A DNA stretch of 42,504 bases, from the NCBI RefSeq assembly GCF_018614415.1, contig NZ_JAGGOO010000039.1:1-42504 (forward strand), written 5' to 3'. The position numbers and the translations under genes are program-made. The notes under the pieces were generated by a model that saw only the letters and a program-made list of their open reading frames with translations, was not told the DNA's origin and did not search any database. Positions 7,216-13,969 of the stretch are shown here, one piece after another; within the stretch, counting starts at the first letter, position 1, and every line of letters begins with the position of its first letter. Origin of the DNA: Streptomyces sp. ISL-12. GTDB taxonomy: Bacteria; Actinomycetota; Actinomycetes; Streptomycetales; Streptomycetaceae.

Positions 7216-8259
7216 TCAGACTCCGGTCGCCCCGGTCGCCCCGGTCGCTCCGGTCGCTCCGGTCGCTCCGGTCGCCCCGTCCCCCCGAGCCGCCTCCGGG
7301 CGCAGTGCCACCCAGCCCGCCCACGCCGAGGTGATCATGTCCTGGACGTCGTACTTGGCCTTCCAGCCCAGTTCGGCGGCGGCGCGGTCGGCCGAGGCGA
7401 CGACGCTGGCCGGGTCGCCGGGGCGGCGCGGGTCGACCGTCGGGGGGAGGCCGTAGCCGGTGACGGTGCTGATCCGGTCGATCATCTCGCGGACGGAGAC
7501 GCCCTCGCCCCGGCCGATGTTCAGGGTGAGGTCGCGGCCCGGGGACGCCTGGAGCGCGCGGGCCGCCGCCACGTGGGCCTCCGCCACGTCCATCACGTGG
7601 ATGTAGTCCCGGACGCAGGTGCCGTCCGGGGTGGCGTAGTCGTCGCCGAAGATGCGCGGGGGCGCGTGCTCCGTCAGCTTCTCGAAGACCATCGGGACGA
7701 GGTTGTGCACGCCGGTGTCCGCCAGCTCGGGGGCGCCGGCGCCCGCGACGTTGAAGTAGCGCAGGGACGCCGTCGACAGCCCCGTCGCCCGCCCGGTCGC
7801 CCGGACCAGCCACTCGCCCGCGAGTTTGGTCTCGCCGTACGGCGACATGGGGACGCAGGGGGTCTGCTCGGTGACCAGGTCCACGTCCGGCATCCCGTAC
7901 ACGGCCGCCGAGGACGAGAAGACGAAGGAGGACACGCCCGCCTCCGTCACCGCCTCCAGCAGGACGCGCAGGCCCTCGACGTTCTCCCGGTAGTAGTGCA
8001 GCGGACGCTCCACCGACTCGCCGACCTGCTTCTTCGCCGCCAGGTGGACCACGCCGGTGACGCCGTGGTCGGCCAGGGTGCGGCGGACCCGGCCGGCGTC
8101 CAGGACCGAGCCCTCGACGAGGGGCACGCCGGCGGGCAGCCGGGCGGCGACGCCGGAGGACAGGTCGTCGTACACCACGGTCCGCTCGCCCGCCTCGGTC
8201 ATCGCCCGTACGACGTGCGCCCCGATGTAGCCGGCGCCGCCGGTGATCAGCCAGGTCAT
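7216..8259 (-). CDS. galE: UDP-glucose 4-epimerase with collagen-like C-terminal tail
   Basis: A 347-residue extended SDR enzyme interconverting UDP-glucose and UDP-galactose with bound NAD. Visible are the Rossmann motif TGGAGYIGAH (7-16), the VHLAAKKQVGES region, the catalytic SSSAAVYG (Ser/Ala) and YGETK (Tyr and Lys of YxxxK), RYFNVAGA and the sugar-site VRDYIHVMDVAEAH. The ATG at 8259 has GAGGGGA about 8 nt upstream. The protein is slightly longer than usual because of a C-terminal (GAT)n tail of about 20 residues. It lies 60 bp downstream of a GT2 gene, so it may supply UDP-galactose for glycopolymer decoration; this is inference. Confidence 0.95.
   Translation of the reverse strand: MTWLITGGAGYIGAHVVRAMTEAGERTVVYDDLSSGVAARLPAGVPLVEGSVLDAGRVRRTLADHGVTGVVHLAAKKQVGESVERPLHYYRENVEGLRVLLEAVTEAGVSSFVFSSSAAVYGMPDVDLVTEQTPCVPMSPYGETKLAGEWLVRATGRATGLSTASLRYFNVAGAGAPELADTGVHNLVPMVFEKLTEHAPPRIFGDDYATPDGTCVRDYIHVMDVAEAHVAAARALQASPGRDLTLNIGRGEGVSVREMIDRISTVTGYGLPPTVDPRRPGDPASVVASADRAAAELGWKAKYDVQDMITSAWAGWVALRPEAARGDGATGATGATGATGATGATGV
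7219..7278 (-). repeat. 9-bp tandem repeat encoding GATGAT tail of GalE
   Basis: The 3' end of galE is a run of near-identical 9-bp units (plus strand ccggtcgcc/ccggtcgct), translating to repeated Gly-Ala-Thr triplets. Every third residue is Gly, as in collagen-like peptides. Being 9-bp units, slippage keeps frame, so tail length may vary between strains. Confidence 0.8.
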
Positions 8260-8289
8260 GGTGGCCGTCCCCTCGTCAGTTGCCTGAGT

Positions 8290-8322
8290 GGCAGTGGTCG
8301 CCTCTCCAGTGGTCGCCTCTCA
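8290..8322. repeat. Short direct repeat between GT2 gene and galE
   Basis: AGTGGTCGCCTCTC occurs twice in tandem with one base between copies, just downstream of the GT2 stop codon. It occupies about half of the 60-bp gap to galE. No function is evident. Confidence 0.5.
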
Positions 8323-9951
8323 GTGAAGCAGGCGCCGGAGCCTGCCGCGTACCACCGTCGCCACACCCCGCGCCCCGGGCGCCACCCGCAGCGCCAGTGC
8401 GCCGGAGTGCGTGGCGTACGGCTGGACGAGCACGATGCCGTGCCGGGTGCTGGGCAGGGCGCGACGGCGCAGATGGCCGGGCAGGTCCGCGCGGGCGTGC
8501 GCCGTCACCTCGCGCGCCGTGCCGTCCCGGAAGCGCAGGCGCAGCCGCAGCTCCCAGGTGCCGGCGCCGAGGGCGGCGGGGTCGACCGTGACGCCGACCG
8601 GCCAGACCGCACCGCCGGCCCGTGGTGCGGACCGTTCCGGTGGTCCGAACACCGCCGTACGCCGCCCCCCGCACCGCCCGTCCTCCCGTCGCCGCCACTG
8701 CGCCTCGACGGCCACCGGACCGCCGGCCCGCTCCACCCGGCCGTACAGCTCGTGCAGCCGCAGCGACAGCCGCGTGCCCCGCGCGGACGGGCGCAGTTCC
8801 GCGTCCGCCGCCAGGGGCAGCAGCCGGACCGGGCGGGTGAGGAGGGGCTCCAGCGTGACCTGGGGGAGGTCCTGCGACCAGACGGGGAGGCCGTCGGACC
8901 CCGTCGGGTACGGCGGGAGCAGCCGGGCCGGGCGGGCCGCCAGTTCCCGCAGGCGGGGCAGGTCGCGCGGCTCGGGGGAGGCCAGGATCACCCGGCCGAT
9001 CAGGCGGCCCGGCGCGGTCGGGGAGCGGGTCCAGTCGGCCGCGTCGTACTCCGCGAGGTACGCCCGGGTGTGCGCCCACCACGCGCGCCGGTAGCGCACG
9101 TCCCGTACCTCCAGCTCGCGGACGTACATCCGCAGCTCGTGGTCGAGGAACTTGGCGCGGGCCGCCCGTGCCAGCCGCTTCTGCCCGGCGGCGAGCAGGA
9201 TGTCGTACGCCGTCCGGCACGCGTGCGTGCGGGCCCGCCAGTTGCTCACGTCGGCGCGGTCCAGGGAGATCGACAGGCGCTCGGCGGACCGGCGTACGTG
9301 CCAGACGTAGACCGGGTCGGGGACGAGCGCGACGCGGGGGCCGGCGGCGAGGACGCGCGCGGTGAAGACGAAGTCCTCGTAGGGGAAGCGGCCGTCGGGG
9401 AAGCGGATGCCGTGCCGGCGGAGGAAGGCGGTGCGGTAGAGCTTGTTGACGCAGAGGGTGTCGTGGACCAGGCGGGGGCGCCGGGCGGGGTGCGCGACCA
9501 CGGTGCGCGTCGCGTACAGCGGCGCCTGCCACGGCACCTCGCGCCCCGAGGGCAGCTCCCGGCGCACACACAGCCCGCTCACCACCTCCGCGCGCTCCTC
9601 GACGGCCGCGCCGAGCAGCGCGTCCACCGCGCCCGGCGGCAGCACGTCGTCGCTGTCCAGGAACATCACGTACGGCGCGGTCACCGCGGCCAGCCCGGTG
9701 TTGCGCGGGGTGCCGCAGCCGCCGCTGTTGGCCGGCCGGCGCAGCACCCGGAGCCGGGGCTCCGCCGCGGCCAGCCGGCCGAGCAGTTCCGCGCTGCCGT
9801 CGGCCGAGCAGTCGTCCACCGCGACGACCTCGCGGACCACGGCGCCCTGCGCCAGCGCGGAGCGTACGGCGTCGGTCACATGGGCCGCGTCCTGGTATCC
9901 GATGACGACGACGCCGACCTGCTGGGACGGAGGAGGGGAGCATGCGGGCAT
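8320..9951 (-). CDS. GT2 glycosyltransferase with C-terminal beta-rich extension (second copy of the architecture)
   Basis: A 543-residue GT2 enzyme that matches the 537-residue protein at 468-2081 along its length. Motifs are VVAVDDCSADGSAE, NSGGCGTPRNTG, the metal-binding FLDSDDVLPPGAVD, and FPYEDFVFTARVLA with the likely catalytic acidic residues. A helical region follows (LDHELRMYVRELEVRDVRYRRAWW), then a C-terminal part of beta character (TRLSLRLHELYGRV, TWELRLRLRFRDGTAREV) not assigned to a known domain. The ATG at 9951 is the only plausible start, but I see no good Shine-Dalgarno sequence. It lies 45 bp after ohrR on the same strand and 60 bp before galE. The donor may be a UDP-hexose. 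Confidence 0.9.
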   Translation of the reverse strand: MPACSPPPSQQVGVVVIGYQDAAHVTDAVRSALAQGAVVREVVAVDDCSADGSAELLGRLAAAEPRLRVLRRPANSGGCGTPRNTGLAAVTAPYVMFLDSDDVLPPGAVDALLGAAVEERAEVVSGLCVRRELPSGREVPWQAPLYATRTVVAHPARRPRLVHDTLCVNKLYRTAFLRRHGIRFPDGRFPYEDFVFTARVLAAGPRVALVPDPVYVWHVRRSAERLSISLDRADVSNWRARTHACRTAYDILLAAGQKRLARAARAKFLDHELRMYVRELEVRDVRYRRAWWAHTRAYLAEYDAADWTRSPTAPGRLIGRVILASPEPRDLPRLRELAARPARLLPPYPTGSDGLPVWSQDLPQVTLEPLLTRPVRLLPLAADAELRPSARGTRLSLRLHELYGRVERAGGPVAVEAQWRRREDGRCGGRRTAVFGPPERSAPRAGGAVWPVGVTVDPAALGAGTWELRLRLRFRDGTAREVTAHARADLPGHLRRRALPSTRHGIVLVQPYATHSGALALRVAPGARGVATVVRGRLRRLLH

Positions 9952-9996
9952 ATCACAGTAAAACGCCCGCTGTGCCTTCCCGCTCGCCGCTCCGGA

Positions 9997-10461
9997 TCAG
10001 GCGCCGTCGGCCGTCGCCCGGTCCAGGGCGGTCGTCAGGCGGTCCAGACGGGACCGCAGGTCCTGGATCTCCGCCAGGTCGAAGCCGGTGGCCGCGGCGA
10101 TCCGGCGGGGCACCTCCAGCGCCCGCTCGCGCAGCGCCAGGCCCTCCTCGGTGGGCCGCACCTGGACCGACCGTTCGTCGTGGGCGCTGCGCTCGCGCCG
10201 GACCAGACCGGCCGACTCCAGCCGCTTGAGCAGCGGCGACAGGGTGCCCGAGTCGAGCCTCAGGTGCTCGCCCAGCCGCTTCACCGGCAGCTCGCCGTGC
10301 TCCCACAGCACCAGCATCACCAGGTACTGCGGATAGGTGAGCCCGAGGTCCTTGAGGATCACCCGGTAGACGCCGCCGAAGGCGCGCGAGGCGGCGTTCA
10401 GGGAGAAGCAGATCTGCTGGTCGAGGCGGAGCCAGTCGGCCGGGGGTGCGGGCGTGGTCAT
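9997..10461 (-). CDS. ohrR: OhrR, MarR-family organic peroxide sensor
   Basis: A 154-residue winged-helix repressor. The signature of the OhrR branch is present: DQQICFSLNAASRAF with the peroxide-sensing Cys18 (equivalent to Cys15 in Bacillus subtilis OhrR), followed by LTYPQYLVMLVLWE and the DNA-binding part LGEHLRLDSGTLSPLLKRLESAGLVRRERSAHDERSVQV. In this family oxidation of the Cys releases DNA and derepresses ohr. The divergent ohr gene confirms the assignment. The ATG at 10461 has GGAG 3-4 nt upstream. No second Cys is present, so it is the one-Cys type. Confidence 0.95.
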   Translation of the reverse strand: MTTPAPPADWLRLDQQICFSLNAASRAFGGVYRVILKDLGLTYPQYLVMLVLWEHGELPVKRLGEHLRLDSGTLSPLLKRLESAGLVRRERSAHDERSVQVRPTEEGLALRERALEVPRRIAAATGFDLAEIQDLRSRLDRLTTALDRATADGA

Positions 10462-10487
10462 GTCTCCAGGGTAACCATGAGACGTGA

Positions 10488-10516
10488 TTTGGTTGTGCCC
10501 AACTTAATTGTGTGCT
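10488..10516. promoter_or_regulatory. Candidate OhrR operator in the ohrR-ohr intergenic region
   Basis: The AT-richest part of the ohrR-ohr spacer (10462-10583) contains TTGGTTGTGCCC and AACTTAATTGTGTG. AATTGTG-type half-sites resemble known OhrR boxes (TACAATT/AATTGTA). The symmetry here is imperfect, so the exact operator is uncertain. Confidence 0.4.
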
Positions 10517-10583
10517 TCACTGTTCGTCGTACGAGATCACAAGACCCGGACCCGACCCGGACTCTCCTGGAGGGATGTTCTCC

Positions 10584-10997
10584 ATGAACCCGCTCTACAC
10601 CGCCGTGGCCACCGCCACCCACGGTCGTGACGGCCGCGCCGTCAGCTCCGACGGCAAGCTGGACCTCGCGCTCGGCTTTCCGGTCGAGATGGGCGGCGAC
10701 GGCAAGGGCACCAACCCGGAGCAGCTCTTCGCCGCCGGGTACGCCGCCTGTTTCGGCAGCGCCCTCGGTGCCGTGGGCCGCGCCGCCAAGGTCGACGTCA
10801 CCGACGCCGCGGTGACCGCCGAGGTCGGCATCGGCAAGGAGGGCGAGGGCTTCGCGCTGGCCGTCACCCTGCGCGTGGAGCTGCCCGACACCGTCGACCA
10901 GGAGACCGGCCGCAAGCTGGTCGAGCAGGCCCACCAGGTCTGCCCCTACTCCAACGCCACCCGCGGCAACATCCCGGTCGAGCTGGTCATCGAGTAA
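10584..10997 (+). CDS. ohr: Ohr organic hydroperoxide resistance protein
   Basis: A 137-residue OsmC/Ohr-family peroxidase that reduces organic hydroperoxides using two Cys residues and a dihydrolipoyl-type reductant. Cys56 (GYAACFGSAL) and Cys120 (VCPYSNATRGN) are the catalytic pair, and Arg18 (HGRDGRAVSSDG) and the NPEQLF glutamate fit the active-site partners. The start is set at the ATG at 10584 because GGAGGG at 10569-10574 is 9 nt upstream; the ATG at 10575 would directly abut it. It is divergent from ohrR, its expected repressor. The gene ends only 3 bp before the stop codon of the convergent membrane-protein gene. Confidence 0.97.
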   Translation: MNPLYTAVATATHGRDGRAVSSDGKLDLALGFPVEMGGDGKGTNPEQLFAAGYAACFGSALGAVGRAAKVDVTDAAVTAEVGIGKEGEGFALAVTLRVELPDTVDQETGRKLVEQAHQVCPYSNATRGNIPVELVIE

Positions 10998-11000
10998 CGC

Positions 11001-12587
11001 CTACCGGGCCCCCGGTCCCGGCCCCGGGGACCCGACCCGCGCCAGCACCTCCCCCGTCCGCTCGCTCCACGCCACCACCACCGCCTCCTCGGGCACCGGC
11101 CGCCAGCGGGTCAGCAGCAGCCAGCGCACGCGGTAGCGGCGGACGACGGCGGCGCGCTCGGCGCGGGTCGCGTCCCGGTCCAGATACCTCGCCACGTCCG
11201 CCTCGCGCCGCTCGCGCTCCCGTTCGTCCAGGGAGGGGTCCGGCCAGGCGGGCGCGGCGAGGTTCGGCCCGTACCCGGCGATGGCGTGGCCGGCGTAGTA
11301 CCCGTCGGTGATCACCACCTCGCCGGGGCCGATGTGCCGGGCCGCCCAGCCGTACGCCGGCCAGCTCGGCGGCTGCGGGAAGCCGGCCGGGACCAGCGCC
11401 CCCGCGTGGACGGTGAGGAAGCCGAGGGCGGTACCGGCCGCCGCCGCCCACCCCAGGACGCGCCGCGCCGCGCTCCACGGCCGGGGCGCCGCCAGCTCCA
11501 CCGCGAGCGCGAACTGGAGCGGCACCAGGGTCAGGCCCAGGACGCGGCCGTAGGTGTAGTGGCCGCTGAGCCGGCCGTACGCCACCACCAGGCAGTCCAG
11601 GGCGAACATCAGGACCAGCGGGTCCCGGGGCGAACGGCGCCCGCGCCGCCACAGCGCGGGCAGCCCCACCACCACGGCCAGCCAGAACTCCCCGGCGAGG
11701 TGCGCGTACAGCGTGCGGTGCACCGCGTCCACGCTGTCGTTCCCGGCCAGCGCGAACACGTCGAAGTACGGCCACACCGCGCCGGTCAGCGCGGCCGTCA
11801 CGCCGGTCAGCGCCCAGCGGCCCAGCACCGGCACCGCCGAGCGGCCCGGCCCCGGCCGGCGCGGCTGCCACCCCGCGACCAGGGCGACCGCGCCCAGTAC
11901 CGCCGCCACCGACGTGATCGGGTGGATCAGCAGGACCAGCCCGTACAGCACGCCCAGGGCGGCGTACCCGGGCAGGCCGCGCAGGCCGCCGGGGCCGACC
12001 CAGCGCACCCGGCGGGTGTCCCGGGCCCGTGCCCCGGTCAGGGCCCAGGCCCAGAAGGTGAGCCCGATGGCGAACGTGGAGGGATAGCCGAGGTTGCCCG
12101 TCATGGACATCAGCCCGAGGTAGCCGCTCCACCAGGCCCGCTCGGTGCCCCACAGCAGGGTCATCGCCACCAGGGCCAGCACCGGCGCCCAGGGGCGGGG
12201 GGTCAGCGTCCGGACGAAGCGGTTGACGCCGGTCAGCAGCACCAGCAGGTTCAGCGGGCCGGCCAGCCGCACCACCTCCCAGCCGCCCAGCCCGGTGAGC
12301 CGGGCGGCGACGCCCTGCGCCAGCGCGTACGGCGAGTAGTACGCGCTGCCCGCGCCGGGCAGGTCGGCCATCGGGTGGCGGGGGTGGAACAGGTCGGCCT
12401 TGAGGCGTTCGACCACCGCCGCGTGCTGGCCGGCGTCGCAGCACAGCGGCACCCGCCAGTACGCCAGCGACACCACCAGCCAGAACAGGAAACCGGCCGC
12501 CTGGTAGGGGGTGGGGCGCCAGACGCGGCCGCCGCGCAGCGCCGTGGCACCGTGCGCGGCCCGCCGGACGAGGACTCCGGCGCTCAC
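11001..12587 (-). CDS. Multi-pass membrane protein, GT-C-like glycosyltransferase candidate
   Basis: A 528-residue protein with about ten hydrophobic segments, beginning with YQAAGFLFWLVVSLAYW. The first extracytoplasmic loop carries DAGQHAAVVERLKADLF, an acidic motif placed like the catalytic Asp of GT-C enzymes, which use polyprenyl-phosphate sugars outside the membrane. A soluble region of about 130 residues lies at the C-terminus (WAARHIGPGEVVITDGYYAGH onward, including RERERREADVARYLDRDATRAERAAVVRRY). I do not recognise a named family. The start is the GTG at 12587 and lacks a good Shine-Dalgarno sequence. It is the last gene of the minus-strand run that begins with the GT2-GPT fusions. 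Membrane glycosylation of the polymer is a guess. Confidence 0.75.
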   Translation of the reverse strand: MSAGVLVRRAAHGATALRGGRVWRPTPYQAAGFLFWLVVSLAYWRVPLCCDAGQHAAVVERLKADLFHPRHPMADLPGAGSAYYSPYALAQGVAARLTGLGGWEVVRLAGPLNLLVLLTGVNRFVRTLTPRPWAPVLALVAMTLLWGTERAWWSGYLGLMSMTGNLGYPSTFAIGLTFWAWALTGARARDTRRVRWVGPGGLRGLPGYAALGVLYGLVLLIHPITSVAAVLGAVALVAGWQPRRPGPGRSAVPVLGRWALTGVTAALTGAVWPYFDVFALAGNDSVDAVHRTLYAHLAGEFWLAVVVGLPALWRRGRRSPRDPLVLMFALDCLVVAYGRLSGHYTYGRVLGLTLVPLQFALAVELAAPRPWSAARRVLGWAAAAGTALGFLTVHAGALVPAGFPQPPSWPAYGWAARHIGPGEVVITDGYYAGHAIAGYGPNLAAPAWPDPSLDERERERREADVARYLDRDATRAERAAVVRRYRVRWLLLTRWRPVPEEAVVVAWSERTGEVLARVGSPGPGPGAR

Positions 12588-12637
12588 CGGAGGAACGGGG
12601 TGGGGAGCGTCTGGGGCATTTGCCGTATGTTCCCGGT

Positions 12638-12657
12638 CGGGTCAACGGCATGACCCG
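12638..12657. promoter_or_regulatory. Inverted repeat between the two membrane-protein genes
   Basis: CGGGTCA (12638-12644) and TGACCCG (12651-12657) form a perfect 7-bp dyad with a 6-nt spacer. On the minus strand it contains TTGACC, which could be a -35 element for the 528-residue gene, so an operator is possible. It also lies 22 nt after the stop of the 429-residue gene and could be a weak terminator. Confidence 0.35.
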
Positions 12658-12679
12658 CCGTCACCGCATCGAGTGACGG

Positions 12680-13969
12680 TCAGTTGGCCGCCGGGGCCGC
12701 CCGGCCGACCTGGCCCTGCGCGGGGACCGCGACCCGGCCGCGCACCACCGGCTCCAGCAGCAGCGGCAGCCCCACCACCGGCAGCAGCCAGGCCAGCACG
12801 ATCAGCCGGCCGCCCCAGATGTTGATGTCCGGGTGCCCGGCCTGGGTGAGGATGCCGGTGGCCGCCGCCGCGATCAGGAACGCGCCGAACGCGGGCCGCC
12901 GCAGCGCGCCCCACGCACCCGCCGCCAGGGCAGCGACGAACAACGGCTCCCGCAGCTGCCGGCGCGACCACTCGGTCCAGAAGTTGCCCTGCAACTGGAA
13001 GAACTCCGGCCACGGACGCTCCCGGTCGGGCCGGGCGAAGTGGTCGGCCAGCAGGTCCTGGAGGCTCTCCGACTCGGAGGGGTAGTGCAGGAGGCGGGCG
13101 AGGGCGACGGTGGCGAGGGCGGCGCACAGACCCGCGCCCGCCAGCCGCAGTACGCCCCGGCCCGGCGCCTCGCCCCGGCGCACCCGCCGGAGCGCGACCG
13201 CCGCGCCCGCCACCGCCAGGCATCCGCCGAGGAACAGCGCCTGCGAGTGCTTCACGGTGAACAGCAGCGCCAGCGCCCCGGCGACCAGCCAGTACCCCCG
13301 CCGCTCCGGCGCCGCACGCGACACCAGCGCGCAGCCCCACACCGCCGCCAGCGTCAGCGCCATCAGCAGCCCCTCGGTCATCGGCCGCATCGCCACCGCC
13401 CCGCACGGCAGCACGTAGTACAGCGCCTGACCGGTCAGCGCGAGCGGTACCGGGAGGGCGAGGGTGCGCAGGATCAGGAAGACCAGTACCCCGCCGGCCG
13501 CCGCGACCAGGACGCTCGCCGTCCACACGCCCCAGGTCACGCCGAGCACGGTCACGAACGGCACCAGGAACGCCGGATAACCGGGCCGCGCCTCGAAGAT
13601 CCGCATGAACCGCTCCGGCATGAACGGCACCGTGTGCCCGCCGGTCTGCCCGGCCCGCAGCCGCCGCTCCACGTTCCGCCACTCCCGCTCCCGGCACTCG
13701 GCCGTCACCCGGGCGGTGGGGTCGGCCCGGTGGAAGCGGACCACGTGCACGCTCTGCGCCCGCTTGGCGCTCGACGCCCGGCTGGCGCAGTAGTGCTCGA
13801 TGGCGCCCGCCGCCGCGCCCCGCTTGTCCTCGCCGGACAGGCTCAGGGCGTAGGAGAGGTAGTTCTTGGTGTCGGGGGTGTCCCGGCCGGTGACGTTGGC
13901 GAGCTGGAGGAGGGCGAAGAGCAGCGCCAGCAGCAGTACCCGCGTACGTACCCCGGTACGCCGCCTCAC
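12680..13969 (-). CDS. Multi-pass membrane protein, GT-C-like, coupled to the GT2-GPT gene
   Basis: A 429-residue integral membrane protein. The N-terminal segment TRVLLLALLFALLQLANVTG is followed by an extracytoplasmic loop with GRDTPDTKNYLSYALSLSG and FMRIFEARPGYPAFLVPF, then about eight more hydrophobic segments, including VWTASVLVAAAGGVLVFLILRTL, LVAGALALLFTVKHSQALFL and IIVLAWLLPVVGLPLLL-like sequence near the end. Asp-rich first loops followed by many helices are typical of GT-C and related polytopic sugar enzymes, but no family-defining motif is certain. The GTG start overlaps the upstream TGA as GTGA, giving tight coupling to the 741-residue GT2-GPT gene. This implies it acts on the same polymer. 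Confidence 0.78.
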   Translation of the reverse strand: MRRRTGVRTRVLLLALLFALLQLANVTGRDTPDTKNYLSYALSLSGEDKRGAAAGAIEHYCASRASSAKRAQSVHVVRFHRADPTARVTAECREREWRNVERRLRAGQTGGHTVPFMPERFMRIFEARPGYPAFLVPFVTVLGVTWGVWTASVLVAAAGGVLVFLILRTLALPVPLALTGQALYYVLPCGAVAMRPMTEGLLMALTLAAVWGCALVSRAAPERRGYWLVAGALALLFTVKHSQALFLGGCLAVAGAAVALRRVRRGEAPGRGVLRLAGAGLCAALATVALARLLHYPSESESLQDLLADHFARPDRERPWPEFFQLQGNFWTEWSRRQLREPLFVAALAAGAWGALRRPAFGAFLIAAAATGILTQAGHPDINIWGGRLIVLAWLLPVVGLPLLLEPVVRGRVAVPAQGQVGRAAPAAN

